A stretch of 64,000 nt of DNA from Clostridium sp. NkU-1 (GCA_001312405.1 BBDR01000006.1:1-64000), one strand, 5' to 3'. Counted from the first letter of the stretch, positions 8,470-18,321 are shown. Translations and numbers: made by a program. The notes: a model not told the origin generated them from the letters alone.

Positions 8470-10322
8470 AGAATACCGGACATGTAAAACCCCAAGACAC
8501 AAAAAAAGCCATGGTAAAGCTTTTGAGATACATCGGCCATTACAAGTTTTCCATGCTGTTCATAGCGATTCTGGTAATCATCAGTGCATTTTCGGGAATC
8601 ATGGGAACCTATTTGCTGAAACCAGTCATAAACGAATATATTCTGCCGGGAAATATACCCGGTCTTGTGAGAATGATTTTTATCATGGGGCTGATCTATC
8701 TGGCGGGAGCATTTCCTGTCTGCTTTATAACCGAATGATGGTCCACGTTTCCCAGCAGGTGGTCAGTGAGATAAGGATAGACTTATTCCGCCATACCCAG
8801 AAGCTGCCTTTGGAATTTTTTGATACCCATACACACGGGGATCTGATGAGCCATTTTACAAATGATGTGGACACCATCTCGGAAGCGCTCAACAACAGCT
8901 TCACATTACTGATCCAGAGCTTTATCACTTCCGCAGGTACCATTATCATGTTAATTCTCCTGGACTGGAAGCTGTCATTAATCGTTGTATTTTTTTCTTC
9001 TGATTATGTTGATATATATTCGTCACAATGGAAAGCTCAGCAAAAAGTATTTTGCAGAGCAGCAGAAAAATCTGGGAAATATTAATGGTTATGTAGAGGA
9101 AATGGTGGAAGGGCAGAAAGTAGAAAAGATTTTCCGCCATGAAAAACAGGACCTTAAAAAATTTTGTGAACTGAATGAGAAATTGAGGATTTCCTCTACA
9201 ATGGCTGCAACCTATACAGGCATTACCGTTCCTACGATTGTTTCTCTTTCTTACATTAATTATGCCATTTCTGCCTGTGTGGGCGGACTGTTTGCTCTTT
9301 CCGGACTGATTAATATGGGTACTCTGGCCTCCTATCTGGTTTATGTCAGGCAGAGTGCCATGCCCATGAACCAGTTTACCATGCAGATCAATTTTCTTAT
9401 GGTGGCGCTGGCCAGTGCAGAAAAGATTTTTAATATGATGGAGGAAGAGCCTGAATGCGATGAAGGAACCGTCACCTTAAAGAGGGTGGTGCAGGAGGCA
9501 GATGGGAGCCTTAAGGAAACGGATGTTTATACCGGTTCGTTTGCCTGGAAGGTTCCTGACCGGGACCGCGGATATCTTCTGGTCCCTTTAAAGGGCGACG
9601 TCCGATTCCACGATGTGATTTTCGGTTATACAGGCGGAAACACTATTTTAAACGGCATCAGCCTGTATGCCACGCCAGGTCAGAAGATCGCATTCGTCGG
9701 TTCTACCGGCGCGGGCAAGACGACCATCATCAACCTGATCAACCGATTTTATGAATTAAATGGAGGAACCATAACCTATGATGGAATCGATATCCGAAAT
9801 ATAAAAAAGGATGATTTAAGGCGTTCCATCTCTCTGGTCATTCAGGAAACCCACTTATTTACCGGAAGCATTGCCGATAATATCCGGTATGGAAGGCTGA
9901 ATGCTTCCCATGAAGATATCCTGGCCGCCGCAAAAATCGCAAATGCGGATTCCTTTATAAGGCGTCTTCCAAAAGGATATGATACTATGTTAGAAAGTGA
10001 CGGCAGCAATTTATCACAGGGACAGAGGCAGCTGATCGCCATTGCCAGGGCTGCCATATCACAGCCGCCTGTTCTTGTCATGGATGAAGCCACCAGCTCC
10101 ATTGACACACGAACGGAAAAACTCATTGAAAAAGGTATGGATGCCCTTATGAAAGACCGGACGGTATTTGTCATTGCCCACAGGCTTTCCACCGTAAGAA
10201 ACTCAGACGCCATTTTGGTTCTTGAAAAAGGAGAGATTATTGAGCGGGGCAGCCATGACGAATTGCTGCAGGAAAAAGGGAAATATTATCAACTGCATAC
10301 AGGACAGTTTGAATTAGAATAG
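8466..10322 (+). CDS. Multidrug-type ABC exporter, half-transporter B (canonical ATP site)
   Basis: Starts at ATG 8466 behind AAGGAGG, translationally coupled to half A. Six membrane helices followed by an ATPase with all canonical motifs: Walker A GSTGAGKTT, signature LSQGQRQ, Walker B VLVMDEATS, switch IAHRLST. A ~35-residue insertion between the membrane and ATPase domains (about 9480-9600) is typical of this subfamily. Partner of the degenerate half, exporting drugs or lipophilic compounds at the cytoplasmic membrane. Frame breaks near 8730 and 8990 split it; sequence on both sides is well conserved, so indel errors are likely. Confidence 0.88.
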
Positions 10323-10382
10323 GGCACAACCTGTTTTATGACTTATTTGTGCCTTCAGCGAAGGGAAAGGGATGAAAAATAT

Positions 10383-10811
10383 ATGAAGCGACATAATGTG
10401 AGAGAGCTATTGGTTCGTGAAGAAAAGGCCAGAAAACAGATTGTTTCCCCGCTTCTGTCAAATATCGGATTGACGCCTGGGCAGGGACATGCCAGGGTCT
10501 TATATCATCTTTTACAAAAGGACCATGTCACCCAAAAAGAGCTGGCAGACCGATGCCTTTTCGATGCGGCCACCATGTCAAGAAATATAGACAAACTGCA
10601 GGATATGGGGTTCCTTCTCAGGGAAAATAATCCGGACTGCAGACGTTCCGTTCTGATCAGTCTTACAGAAAAAGGGGTTGCTGAAGCCGAAGAGGTAAGA
10701 AAAGTATTTCAGCAGTTTGAAGAACTTATCTGCGACCATATTCCAGAAGAAGAAATAGCCGTATTCTGTAAAGTGTTAATGAAAATGTGTGACAATCTGG
10801 AAGCATATTAA
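10383..10811 (+). CDS. MarR-family transcriptional regulator
   Basis: 142 residues from ATG 10383. Winged-helix DNA-binding domain: 'HVTQKELADRCLFDAATMSR' (recognition region), 'IDKLQDMGFLLRENNPDCRR' (wing), 'ISLTEKG'. Helical dimerisation ends flank it. Last gene of the ABC exporter operon, 60 bases behind half B. The inverted repeat overlapping the operon promoter (6673-6694) is the obvious candidate operator, so it probably represses its own exporter until a substrate binds. A start at 10338 is possible but lacks a better ribosome site. Confidence 0.88.
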   Translation: MKRHNVRELLVREEKARKQIVSPLLSNIGLTPGQGHARVLYHLLQKDHVTQKELADRCLFDAATMSRNIDKLQDMGFLLRENNPDCRRSVLISLTEKGVAEAEEVRKVFQQFEELICDHIPEEEIAVFCKVLMKMCDNLEAY

Positions 10812-10951
10812 ATTCCGGTAAGCGGTGAAAACAAAGGAGAGTGCAGCACAATGTCATGAAATCAGCGGCCATTTCGCCCAGAGCCTGCTTTTTGGAATAC
10901 CTCCATAGCAGTTATGCCCTTTGAATGATTGGCCGCTGTTACATGCAGTTA

Positions 10952-12294
10952 TTATGCGTTCAGCTCTTTTTCTAGAAATGCTTTGATATAAGGGGTGGTT
11001 TCTTCACTTAGTGCAGGCATGAACGCCATGTAACGACATTTTTGATGATGTTCCTCATCTAAAAGGAAGTCATATCCCATGAGACATTTAGAGTTGCATT
11101 CCTCCGGATTTATTAACCGCTTACACACAGATGCTTTTTTTATTTCTTTTTTTCATTATCTCCGGTAAAGTATTTAAAAAGGTTTCATAAGCTTTTACGT
11201 GCTCCGGATATATTCGTAATCTCATTCCTGTTTTCCGAAACACAAAAGTTGCTAAGACTTTTTTTGTAGTCTCAAGTTTATAAGAAGCGATTACTCCATT
11301 TTTTGCAGGCTTGATTTCACATTTACAATTATTTTGTGTAAGGTAATCATTTATTTCTATAACGAAATCTTTATAACGATCGTCTACTGCTTTAAGAAAA
11401 ACATTAAAGTTTTCATTTGTCCTATCCAAGATGCCCTCCTGATTATTTTTTTTAATAACGGGTATCCACACTTCAAATCTTGCATTTTGAGGGTCAGGAT
11501 TTAAATAGACCTCAATATCCGGTCCATTATCATATTCGTATCCAGAAGTGGGAAGCCATTCGGTGACAATTCGCTTCTCCAGTTCTTGTATTGCTTGGGG
11601 GCATTGGCCTTCTCCGGAAAATATAGCCCATGTGAAAGGGGGAACAACATATTCCTCCAATGTATCATCAATTTCTTTTGTACTGACAGCGGCGATAAAG
11701 TACCGCCATTCTTCCAAGTCATTGCAGACGCTGACCCCTAATATTCCCGCAGGGATCCATCTATCATAGCGGCTAATTTAGGGAGTGTTCCGTCAACAGC
11801 AGCCTTGTACCACATTTGAGGTACGATTTCAAAATTCTTTTCAATTTCACGGTGTAAGGGTTGTACCGTACCTGCAATCCGGAACGATTCTTTTTTTTCT
11901 ATCCGATAGTTCAATTCCTCCACTCCTTTTATTGTTATTTTAAAACTAATGGGCGGATATGATTTTATGGATGCACCGCTTTCTTTTAGAAGGATGGTGC
12001 GATTCCATGTATGTTCTGGAAAGCCCGGTTAAAAGCGGTTGGAGAATTATAACCGTATTTAAGCGCAACATCAATAATTTTATTATCCCCATTCTGCAGA
12101 TCAACCGCGGCCAGGGACATGCGCCTGCGCCTGATATATTCAGATAAAGGCAGATTTGCCATATATGCGAACATTCTTTGAAAATGATAAGTAGAACAGC
12201 AGGCTAATTTTGCAGCTTGTTCATAGTCTATCTCTTCCGTTAAATGCTCCTCAATATAGTTCATTGACTTATTTAATCCCTCAATCCATTCCAT
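10952..12294 (-). CDS. AraC-family regulator with GyrI-like domain and C-terminal extension
   Basis: Starts at ATG 12294 (MEWIEGLNK) behind AAAGGA. Domain order: AraC double helix-turn-helix (residues ~1-105; 'YEQAAKLACCSTYHFQRMF', 'IDVALKYGYNSPTAFNRAFQ'), a GyrI-like effector domain (~115-285; 'EKKESFRIAGTVQPL', 'GEGQCPQAIQELEKRIVTEW'), and a further ~150 residues with 'LRIYPEHVKAYE' and a Cys-rich tail ('CKRLINPEECNSKC', 'KCRYMAFMPAL'). Frame breaks near 11990, 11740 and 11125 split it; adjacent frames join smoothly, so sequencing error is likely. With the last one repaired the gene ends at 10952, not 11121. Similar proteins respond to small toxic or cationic ligands. Confidence 0.8.
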
Positions 12295-13103
12295 AAAATC
12301 AATCCTTTCACATATATTGTATTTGTGATCTATTGGCCTGTCCTCTCTTTTTATGTACAAATTAGAGAGGAGATGTGTAACAAGTGCTGTGGATTCTATT
12401 ATAATTATTTAAAAACAGATAAACAATCATTATATTACTTTTATATATTTATCTGCCTGTTAGTTGCTTGTCTCGTTATCCTGTGTTTGACAGTTGCTTT
12501 CATATGTTCCCTGAGTACTGCCTTCCGGTTTATTTCTTTAAAGGCTGCCAAATGCCAGTGATCTGCTTGGGGAGGGATAAAGTTCGTACATCCCTTTTTT
12601 TCACAGCTGCCTATGAAGTACTCCTTTTTTTTCCGGAAACCTTTCTTGTTTAAACCCTAAAACCAAGTTGTTCAGGAAGATTATTAGACCTATATAAGTA
12701 TAGAAGGAAACGTCCGTTAATCGCTTTTAGAGCGTCCATATGGCTGCATGGCTACAAGGTAATGAAGACAGGGGATTGGAGGGCAGAAGCGGCATATAAG
12801 GCCTTATAAGCTTGAGTTATATAAAGCGGGGAGTGGGAGAGGAGCAGGCAGCATTGACTGCAAGCAGCCGATGGGTATTGTAAAGGGGTATGTGCAAAGG
12901 GAAATATTGAATAAATCTGGAATTAGAGAAAAAAGGATCCTGAATCCGCATCAGCATTCAAGGAAAACTGGATTCAGAAACCGTACTGAGATAGTAATAG
13001 GAGATAGAATATTCATTATGTGATAGTTATGAGGGGAGATTTCCTAACAGGTCTTATGTGAGGCTGGTGAGAAAGATCCTCATATCGGTAAAACAGACAA
13101 AGC
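12295..13103. other. Long intergenic region before the tRNA operon
   Basis: No convincing gene. A 62-codon frame at 12373-12561 (ATG directly abutting AGGAG) would encode a Cys-rich single-helix peptide ('CLLVACLVILCLTVAFIC'), but the ribosome-site spacing is too short. A CTGAATCC / GGATTCAG inverted repeat lies around 12929-12964. The rest (about 12660-12930) is purine-rich and of more balanced composition than usual intergenic DNA, but shows no recognised RNA. Confidence 0.4.
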
Positions 13104-13140
13104 AAAAGACCGGGAGAATCATCTGATTTCCCGGTCTTTT
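13104..13140 (-). terminator. Terminator of the tRNA operon
   Basis: Nearly symmetrical hairpin AAAAGACCGGGA / TCCCGGTCTTTT, 12-bp stem, 13 bases beyond the 3' end of tRNA-Lys. On the minus strand it ends in TTTT. Confidence 0.75.
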
Positions 13141-13152
13141 CCGATGCATTCA

Positions 13153-13225
13153 TGAGACACCGGGGACTCGAACCCCGGACAACTTGATTAAAAGTCAAGT
13201 GCTCTACCACCTGAGCTAGTATCCC
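13153..13225 (-). tRNA. tRNA-Lys(TTT)
   Basis: Cloverleaf closes with acceptor GGGATAC / GTGTCTC, anticodon arm CTTGA-CTTTTAA-TCAAG, T-arm CCGGGGTTCGAGTCCCCGG, discriminator A. CCA is not encoded. Last gene of the six-tRNA operon. Confidence 0.95.
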
Positions 13226-13228
13226 ATA

Positions 13229-13300
13229 CTGGGCTAGTTGGATTCGAACCAACGAGTGCAGGAGTCAAAGTCCTGTGCCTTACCGCTTGGCGATAGCCAA
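13229..13300 (-). tRNA. tRNA-Gln(TTG)
   Basis: Anticodon arm CAGGA-CTTTGAC-TCCTG and T-arm GTTGGTTCGAATCCAAC are intact. The 5' acceptor strand reads TTGGCTA where pairing with TAGCCCA needs TGGGCTA: one G of a GGG run appears to be missing. This matches the homopolymer indels seen in the protein genes and is probably a sequencing error rather than a dead tRNA. Confidence 0.92.
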
Positions 13301-13338
13301 TAAAACTTGTGATAAAAAAAATTCCCTAGGAAGGGAAA

Positions 13339-13413
13339 GGTGAGTACAGGGATTCGAACCCTGGGCCTCCAGAGCCACAATCTGGCGCGATAACCAACTT
13401 CGCCATACCCACC
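13339..13413 (-). tRNA. tRNA-His(GTG)
   Basis: Eight-pair acceptor including the extra G(-1):C73 pair diagnostic of tRNA-His (GGTGGGTA / TACTCACC with one G-T). Anticodon arm CCAGA-TTGTGGC-TCTGG; T-arm CAGGGTTCGAATCCCTG. Confidence 0.95.
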
Positions 13414-13447
13414 ATAAAATTTTCACATCTTGGTCAGAGATGTGAAA

Positions 13448-13521
<74 letters not shown>

Positions 13522-13524
13522 AAA

Positions 13525-13595
13525 AGCGGGTGATGGGAATCGAACCCACGTATCTAGCTTGGAAGGCTAGTGTTCTACCATTGAACTACACCCGC
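13525..13595 (-). tRNA. tRNA-Gly(TCC)
   Basis: Acceptor GCGGGTG / CACCCGC, anticodon arm CTAGC-CTTCCAA-GCTAG, discriminator T. Distinct from the tRNA-Gly(GCC) fragment at 4254. Confidence 0.95.
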
Positions 13596-13642
13596 AAAAG
13601 GCAAGAGAAACTAAAACTACCATTGACGGTTTTTCTCTTAAA

Positions 13643-13717
13643 TCGGGGTGACAGGATTCGAACCTGCGACCCCCTGGTCCCAAACCAGGTACTCTAGCCA
13701 AGCTGAGCCACACCCCG
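13643..13717 (-). tRNA. tRNA-Pro(TGG)
   Basis: Acceptor CGGGGTG / CACCCCG, anticodon arm CCTGG-TTTGGGA-CCAGG, T-arm GCAGGTTCGAATCCTGT. First gene of the operon. Confidence 0.95.
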
Positions 13718-13773
13718 ATAGTGAAAGTATTTTTTTGTCTTTCTCTTAGTTGCTTTTCCGCAACGCAAGAGTT

Positions 13774-13802
13774 ATTATATATGATGGATATCATTTTGTC
13801 AA
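13774..13802 (-). promoter_or_regulatory. Consensus sigma-A promoter of the tRNA operon
   Basis: On the minus strand: TTGACA (13797-13802), exactly 17 nt, TATAAT (13774-13779). Both hexamers are perfect and lie about 55 bases upstream of tRNA-Pro. Confidence 0.88.
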
Positions 13803-14095
13803 TAATATTTTAGAAAAAAAATTTCAAATTCGTTATAAAGCCTGTATTTATGCGGTTTTTAAGGGAAAAATACCCCTGAAATGGGAGGAACCGGCAGGTA
13901 CATATCATGTTCCTGCCGGTTGAGTATGAAAAATAAAAAGTCAATGTTAAAAGGGTGGGGTTCCTTTTCAATAATTAGTATACGCGGAAAATATGACGGA
14001 AGTTTGACTAAGCCATAAACATTTCATAAAAAAACTAAAAGAATTATGAGGAATATTTGAAGAAACAGAAAGTTTGCTTTTTTTAGCTCTGGAAT

Positions 14096-14131
14096 AGTCA
14101 AGCAGATATTCGCAATCCGCGACCCTGCTTG
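14096..14131 (+). repeat. Dispersed intergenic element, copy 1
   Basis: One of four copies of a ~36-bp element (core ATATTCGCAATCCGCGACC flanked by AAGCAG and CTGCTT, giving a stepped hairpin). Other copies: 27091-27126, 36861-36900 (inverted) and 37158-37200. It lies in the ~460-base gap between the tRNA operon promoter and ogt; nothing else is recognised in that gap. Confidence 0.75.
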
Positions 14132-14263
14132 CTCATAACCGAATAGCGGCTATCGCTGCTTGTGTCGGTTAAAAAAAGAAGAGGTCGTCTCTTTATCTTC
14201 CTTATGATATAATGGATCCAGATGAAAACGTGGTACAGCTCACAACAGAAAGAAGGATTTAGA

Positions 14264-14743
14264 ATGAAGTACTGGGAAGTTTATGAAAGCAAAATAGGAC
14301 CTCTTACCTTATTATGTAATGATGAAGCGCTTCTAAGTATAGATTTTGGAAGATCAGAGCCTAAGGAAGCCATAAAAAAACGAACCGGGCTGATTGAAAA
14401 AACCATCAGTCAATTGGAAGAATATATGATTGGAAAGAGAAAGACCTTTGATCTGCCTCTTAAGCCGGAAGGAACGGAATTTCAAAAAAAGGTATGGGAC
14501 GCACTTTTAACAATTCCCTATGGAGAAACGAAAAGCTATAAGGATATTGCAGTTCAGATTCATAATCCCAAAGGATGCCGTGCTGTGGGAATGGCAAATA
14601 ACCGAAATCCCATACCTGTCATCATTCCCTGCCACCGGGTGATCGGAGCCAATGGAAGCCTGGTGGGATATGGCGGAGGCATGGACATAAAGGTGAAATT
14701 GCTGGAGCTGGAACGCCCGGCTGCTTCTCTATATAATTATTAA
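14264..14743 (+). CDS. ogt: Methylated-DNA-[protein]-cysteine S-methyltransferase
   Basis: 159 residues from ATG 14264 (MKYWEVYES), behind AGAAGGA; an upstream ATG at 14222 has no good ribosome site. It repairs O6-alkylguanine (and O4-alkylthymine) by irreversible transfer to its active-site Cys in the PCHRV motif ('VIIPCHRVIGANGSLVGYGG'). The recognition-helix region 'YGETKSYKDIA' and 'GCRAVGMANNRNPIPV' are all present; N-terminal RNase-H-like domain followed by the ASL domain. Monocistronic; no Ada-type DNA-binding domain. Confidence 0.93.
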   Translation: MKYWEVYESKIGPLTLLCNDEALLSIDFGRSEPKEAIKKRTGLIEKTISQLEEYMIGKRKTFDLPLKPEGTEFQKKVWDALLTIPYGETKSYKDIAVQIHNPKGCRAVGMANNRNPIPVIIPCHRVIGANGSLVGYGGGMDIKVKLLELERPAASLYNY

Positions 14744-14853
14744 GAATTTTTGGTGATTCTTTCAGTTCCTTTAATCCCCTATACATTTGATTCAGATAAT
14801 GTTATAATCCTCATCGTCACCAGGAATAAGATTGATGATGAGGAGTGATTAAA

Positions 14854-15561
14854 ATGAGAAAAAAACAAAATGCTGGCAGTAATTGCAATCGCATGGCAGT
14901 CATGATGGCGGCTACGGCCTGTGGATCAAAAGATAATGGGAAGTCCTCACAGGATAATCCTACAGAAGTCAGTGCCGCTGAGACGAAAGTAACAGGAGAT
15001 GAATCAGCAGGTACAGATGAAACTACATTAGGTGAGGATGATTCTGACAGTGAGGAAGATGGAAACGCCGAAACTACGGAAACGACTGCTTCTGATGCAG
15101 GAATCCTGTCTTCCGGTGTCTTTACTTCCAAATCCGGAAAATATCAGATTACACCGCCCCAGGGCTGGACCATTGAGGACGACGGAGATGAAAGCGCAGT
15201 GGCATTCACCTCTTCCAATGGCAGCGATATTCTGGAAGTTACTTATGTAGAAGGCGATGAGGCTGACGGAGCCAGAGAGGTCTATCCGGATACCATGGAA
15301 GAGTACAAGGAATTAGTCAGCCGTGGTGAGGATATGGAATTTGTCCGTTATAATGTAGAAAACGGCAGCGACGGAAGCCAGACCTTCCGTTATGCGATCC
15401 GGTATAAGACTTCTCAGGATGGGGTCCGCTACTATGCAATTTCCGGTTCCTACAATGCTGCTACAAAGAAATATATCAGTGCGGCAGGAACGGTTGAATC
15501 ACCGGACAGCGCGGTAGAAGGCCAGATTGAGGCAGCTCTGGATACCTTGAAACTGAAATAA
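14854..15561 (+). CDS. Probable lipoprotein with acidic linker
   Basis: ATG 14854 after GAGGAGTGATTAAA. With two small indels repaired in the first 20 codons the N-terminus becomes a lipoprotein signal (basic start, 'LAVIAIAMAVMMAATAC', Cys as lipidation site). The open frame as written has lost that hydrophobic run. Residues ~35-95 are a Ser/Thr/Glu/Asp-rich linker, then a compact ~140-residue domain ('YQITPPQGWTIEDDGDESAV', 'EYKELVSRGEDMEFVRYNVE', 'RYYAISGSYNAATKKY') ending in 'QIEAALDTLKLK'. It resembles small PsbP-like or uncharacterised cell-surface domains; function unknown. Followed by a strong terminator. Confidence 0.7.
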   Translation: MRKKQNAGSNCNRMAVMMAATACGSKDNGKSSQDNPTEVSAAETKVTGDESAGTDETTLGEDDSDSEEDGNAETTETTASDAGILSSGVFTSKSGKYQITPPQGWTIEDDGDESAVAFTSSNGSDILEVTYVEGDEADGAREVYPDTMEEYKELVSRGEDMEFVRYNVENGSDGSQTFRYAIRYKTSQDGVRYYAISGSYNAATKKYISAAGTVESPDSAVEGQIEAALDTLKLK

Positions 15562-15581
15562 AGCTGGAATATGATATCAAA

Positions 15582-15625
15582 AAACAGGGGCTAAAGCGGA
15601 AATGTCTGCTTTAGCCCCTGTTTTT
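15582..15625 (+). terminator. Bidirectional terminator between converging genes
   Basis: AAACAGGGGCTAAAGC / GCTTTAGCCCCTGTTT, 16-bp stem, followed by T-run. It serves the lipoprotein gene; its 3' arm abuts the stop codon of the minus-strand ABC ATPase gene. Confidence 0.85.
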
Positions 15626-16202
15626 ATAGTTTCATAAGGATGCCGTTAAGGAGAGCCACATCCTCCTCCTGGTGGGTGCTTATGATGACCAGCTTGTCAC
15701 GGGTTTTTTTCTTTGATATATTGGATTACGGTCCGTTTTGTGTTCTCATCAAGACCGGTAAAGGGTTCGTCCATTAAGACCATGCCGCAAGGGACCGACA
15801 AGGCTCTTACAATGGCGACACGGCGCTTCATTCCGCCGCTTAAGGTGGATACGGGGCGGGATAAGGCTTCTTCCGGAAGAAGCCTTAAAGCTCCTCTCTG
15901 GCCTGTTTTCTGCTTTGGGAGGAACGGCCGGGAATTACCATGGTAATGTTGTCGACCGGAGTAAATGACTCGCACAGACGGTTCTCCTGAAACACGGCGG
16001 AGGCTCTTGTGCCTTGAAGCCCTTCAATGGAGCCGGAGTCAGCCTGCTCAAGTCCCAGAAGGATACGTAAGAATGTGGTTTTTCCAGATCCTGAGGGCCC
16101 CATAAGACAGCAGATCTGGCCGGAATGAAGGGAAAGCTTTACCTGCATGAACACTTTAAGACTTCCAAAGGATTTGGACAGATGATTCACCTTTAATTCC
16201 AT
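15624..16202 (-). CDS. NitT/TauT-type ABC transporter ATP-binding protein
   Basis: ATP-hydrolysing subunit of an importer of the nitrate/sulfonate/taurine or thiamine-precursor class. Walker A GPSGSGKTT, signature LSGGMKRR, Walker B VLMDEPFTGLD, switch 'IISTHQEED'. Start ATG 16202 (MELKVNHLSKSFG). Two frame breaks: near 15900 and in an A-run near 15708. With one A removed the protein continues ('RDKLVIISTHQ') to the stop at 15624. Last gene of a three-gene minus-strand operon (binding protein, permease, ATPase). Confidence 0.85.
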
Positions 16203-16205
16203 GGG

Positions 16206-16976
16206 TCATACCTCCTGTTTTTTTATGGGATTTCAAGCCGGCATCTGCAAGGCTTAAAAGCCATAAAAAGAATTTTTCGAAAAGGGCGCTGATCACGATA
16301 ATGACCAGGGTCCAGGCAAAAAGGTCTGCAGTACTTAAATAAATTTTTGCCATATAGAGCTTTTCGCCGATGGAATGGTTTGGGACTCCGATCACCTCTG
16401 CAGCGACTCCGGATTTCCAGCCCATGCCCAAAGCCACCCTGCAGCCGCTTATAAGGTAGGGGAGAAGGGCGGGGCGGTAAATATAAAAGAGCTTCTTTTT
16501 GCCTTGCATATGGAAAACCCGGGCCATTTCCAAAAGTTTTGGATCAGTACTCTTAAATCCTGCCATGGTATTTATGTAAATAATGGGGAATACCACAAGA
16601 AAGGCAATAAAAACGGACAAATTCTCAGAACCTACCCAGATCAGGCCAGTATGACAAAAGAAGCCACCGGAACCGACTTGATCAGGGACATAAGCGGTTC
16701 CAGCAAGTCCTTCAAAAGGGGGAAACGCCATGCAGCTCCCCCGGCCAGGATTCCTGTCACAAAAGCCAGGAGGAATCCAAGGCTTATCTTTCCAAAGGAG
16801 AGGGCAATGGTTTTCCAGAAGCCGGACATGGCTGCCTGAATCCATAAAGCCTGGATTACCTCCAAAGGGCCTACCAGTATGATGCTGTTGTGCACGAACA
16901 TGCTTGCTGCCTGCCATGCCAGAAGCCAGAGAAAGATGATACCGGCCTTTTTAACCGGGAGAGCTGTTGGTTTCAT
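16206..16976 (-). CDS. NitT/TauT-type ABC transporter permease
   Basis: Inner-membrane subunit with about six helices and the BPD_transp_1 coupling loop ('EMARVFHMQGKKKLFYIYRP'). ATG 16976. One frame break near 16650 splits it into two overlapping frames. A second, in an A-run near 16213, hides a stop directly before the ATPase start; as written the frame runs on to 16156. It pairs with the ATPase and the binding protein on either side. Substrate cannot be told from sequence. Confidence 0.83.
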
Positions 16977-17008
16977 AATGGGAATCTCCTTATAAAGCTT
17001 TGCCTTAA

Positions 17009-18070
17009 TTACGGCATATAGTAGAAATCATCGGCTGGCAGCGTTCCGCCCACGGAAGACGGCTCCATATCGAAAAGAACCTTTAAATAACCGCTTAACA
17101 GGGACTTCATCTGGTCTCCGTCCACATAGGTGATGCTGCAGTATGGGATGGCTTTTTCAGCAACAGGGGCTTTCTCAATAATTCCGGCAGCAGCTACCAG
17201 AGCCGCGGTTTCGGTTACATTGGCATTGGAAAATTCAGCGGATTCCTTATGCTCCGCCATAAAGGCAGCAATGGATTCCTGGTGGTCTTTGATCACGTCA
17301 TTGCGGCAGATGGTAACTCCGGTCACAAGGCTGCCGCCGCTTTCACCGGCTGTGGAATCCCATTCCTTTGTCAGGTCAAGAACCATTTTAAGGGCGTCAT
17401 TCTGAGCATGGCTGCTGTTACAAAGGGCTGTGGAAGAAGACCCACTGCATCAGGCTTTTCCTTCAGGATCGAAGCGACCTCAGCGGCTTCGGATTTATAT
17501 TCCAGGGTTACGTCGTCAGTGGTTAAGCCGTTGGCTTTAAGCACATGCTGAAGGGCATAGTCCGGTGTGGTTCCCTTGCCGGTTAAGTAAACGGTCTTTC
17601 CCTTTAAGTCTGCAGCTGTTTTGATGGAATCATCGGCAGATACCCCGTAGAGAACACCCAGGGTGTTAATATCCAGGACGGTCACCTCATGATTGGTTTT
17701 GTTATAAATGATAGAGGCCATATTGGCGGGTACAAGTGCGACATCCAATTCCTTGTTTACAATTTTTCCAAGGAGTTCATCGGCAGCAGTCACCATGGTA
17801 AAATCATAGGAGCCTTTTGCATCGCCTTTTTCAGACTGGTCCATCAGCTTTACAAGGCCCATGGAGGTAGGCCCTTTCAGGGAACCGATTTTTAAGGTAT
17901 AGCTGTCGGCAGGTTTTTGGGCTTCAGACGTTTCTTCTGCTGTCTCAGAGGCGGTTTCCTTTTCTGAGGCAGAGGCTGCCTGGGTATTTTCGGTGCCGCC
18001 CTTTGCACAGCCGGAGAGAAGGGCAGCCGTTACGGCAAAAGCCGTTAAAACTGATAATACTTTTTTTCAT
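17009..18070 (-). CDS. ABC transporter substrate-binding lipoprotein (NMT1/SsuA-like)
   Basis: With one A removed from the A-run at 18061-18067 the protein starts at ATG 18070 with a lipoprotein signal (MKKVLSVLTAFAVTAALLSG-C) and a Ser/Glu-rich linker. The binding fold follows: 'LKIGSLKGPTSMGLVKLMDQ', 'ELDVALVPANMASIIYN', 'VTVLDINTLGVLYGV', 'DLKGKTVYLTGKGTTPDYAL', 'KPDAVGLLPQPFVTAAM'. A further frame break lies near 17390. It captures a small solute outside the membrane for the adjacent permease; by family this could be a sulfonate, nitrate-like or pyrimidine thiamine-precursor ligand. First gene of its operon, behind a structured leader. Confidence 0.83.
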
Positions 18071-18235
18071 AATGATCCTCGCTTTCTGTCCGTACCTGTC
18101 ATGGTCTTTTTTTTACGATTATCGAAAAATCCCACACCAACAGGCATGGGATTTCCGGTTTACGTATTCTCCTCGCCTTCGCCGTCAGGGATCCTTCCGG
18201 GTTAGTACGAACACCTTCAGTATATCATTATTCCC
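18071..18235 (-). promoter_or_regulatory. Structured leader with intrinsic terminator before the binding-protein gene (candidate attenuator)
   Basis: On the minus strand, 60 bases before the start codon, AAATCCCA / TGGGATTT (18147-18154 and 18127-18134) forms a hairpin directly followed by T5, i.e. a rho-independent terminator inside the 5' leader. About 100 bases of G/C-rich sequence precede it, including CCGG pairs and an upstream ATCCC (18187-18192) that could compete for the terminator's 3' arm. This is the layout of a riboswitch or attenuator. I could not match it to the TPP (no CTGAGA...GAACCTGATC), guanidine or other classes I know. Confidence 0.5.
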
Positions 18236-18321
18236 CCATATTTGTCAAAATATAGATACAGATATATGAGGAGATGTGGTATACTGTATATACCTATGTC
18301 TATCAAGTCTGACAGGAGTGT

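Noticed and set aside
12373..12561. Small Cys-rich membrane protein gene
   Set aside because: The ribosome site touches the ATG, codon use is AT-skewed like the surrounding non-coding DNA, and no terminator or partner gene supports it; kept only as a remark in the intergenic entry.
18071..18240. TPP riboswitch before the NMT1-like ABC operon
   Set aside because: The conserved CTGAGA and GAACCTGATC boxes are absent on the minus strand.
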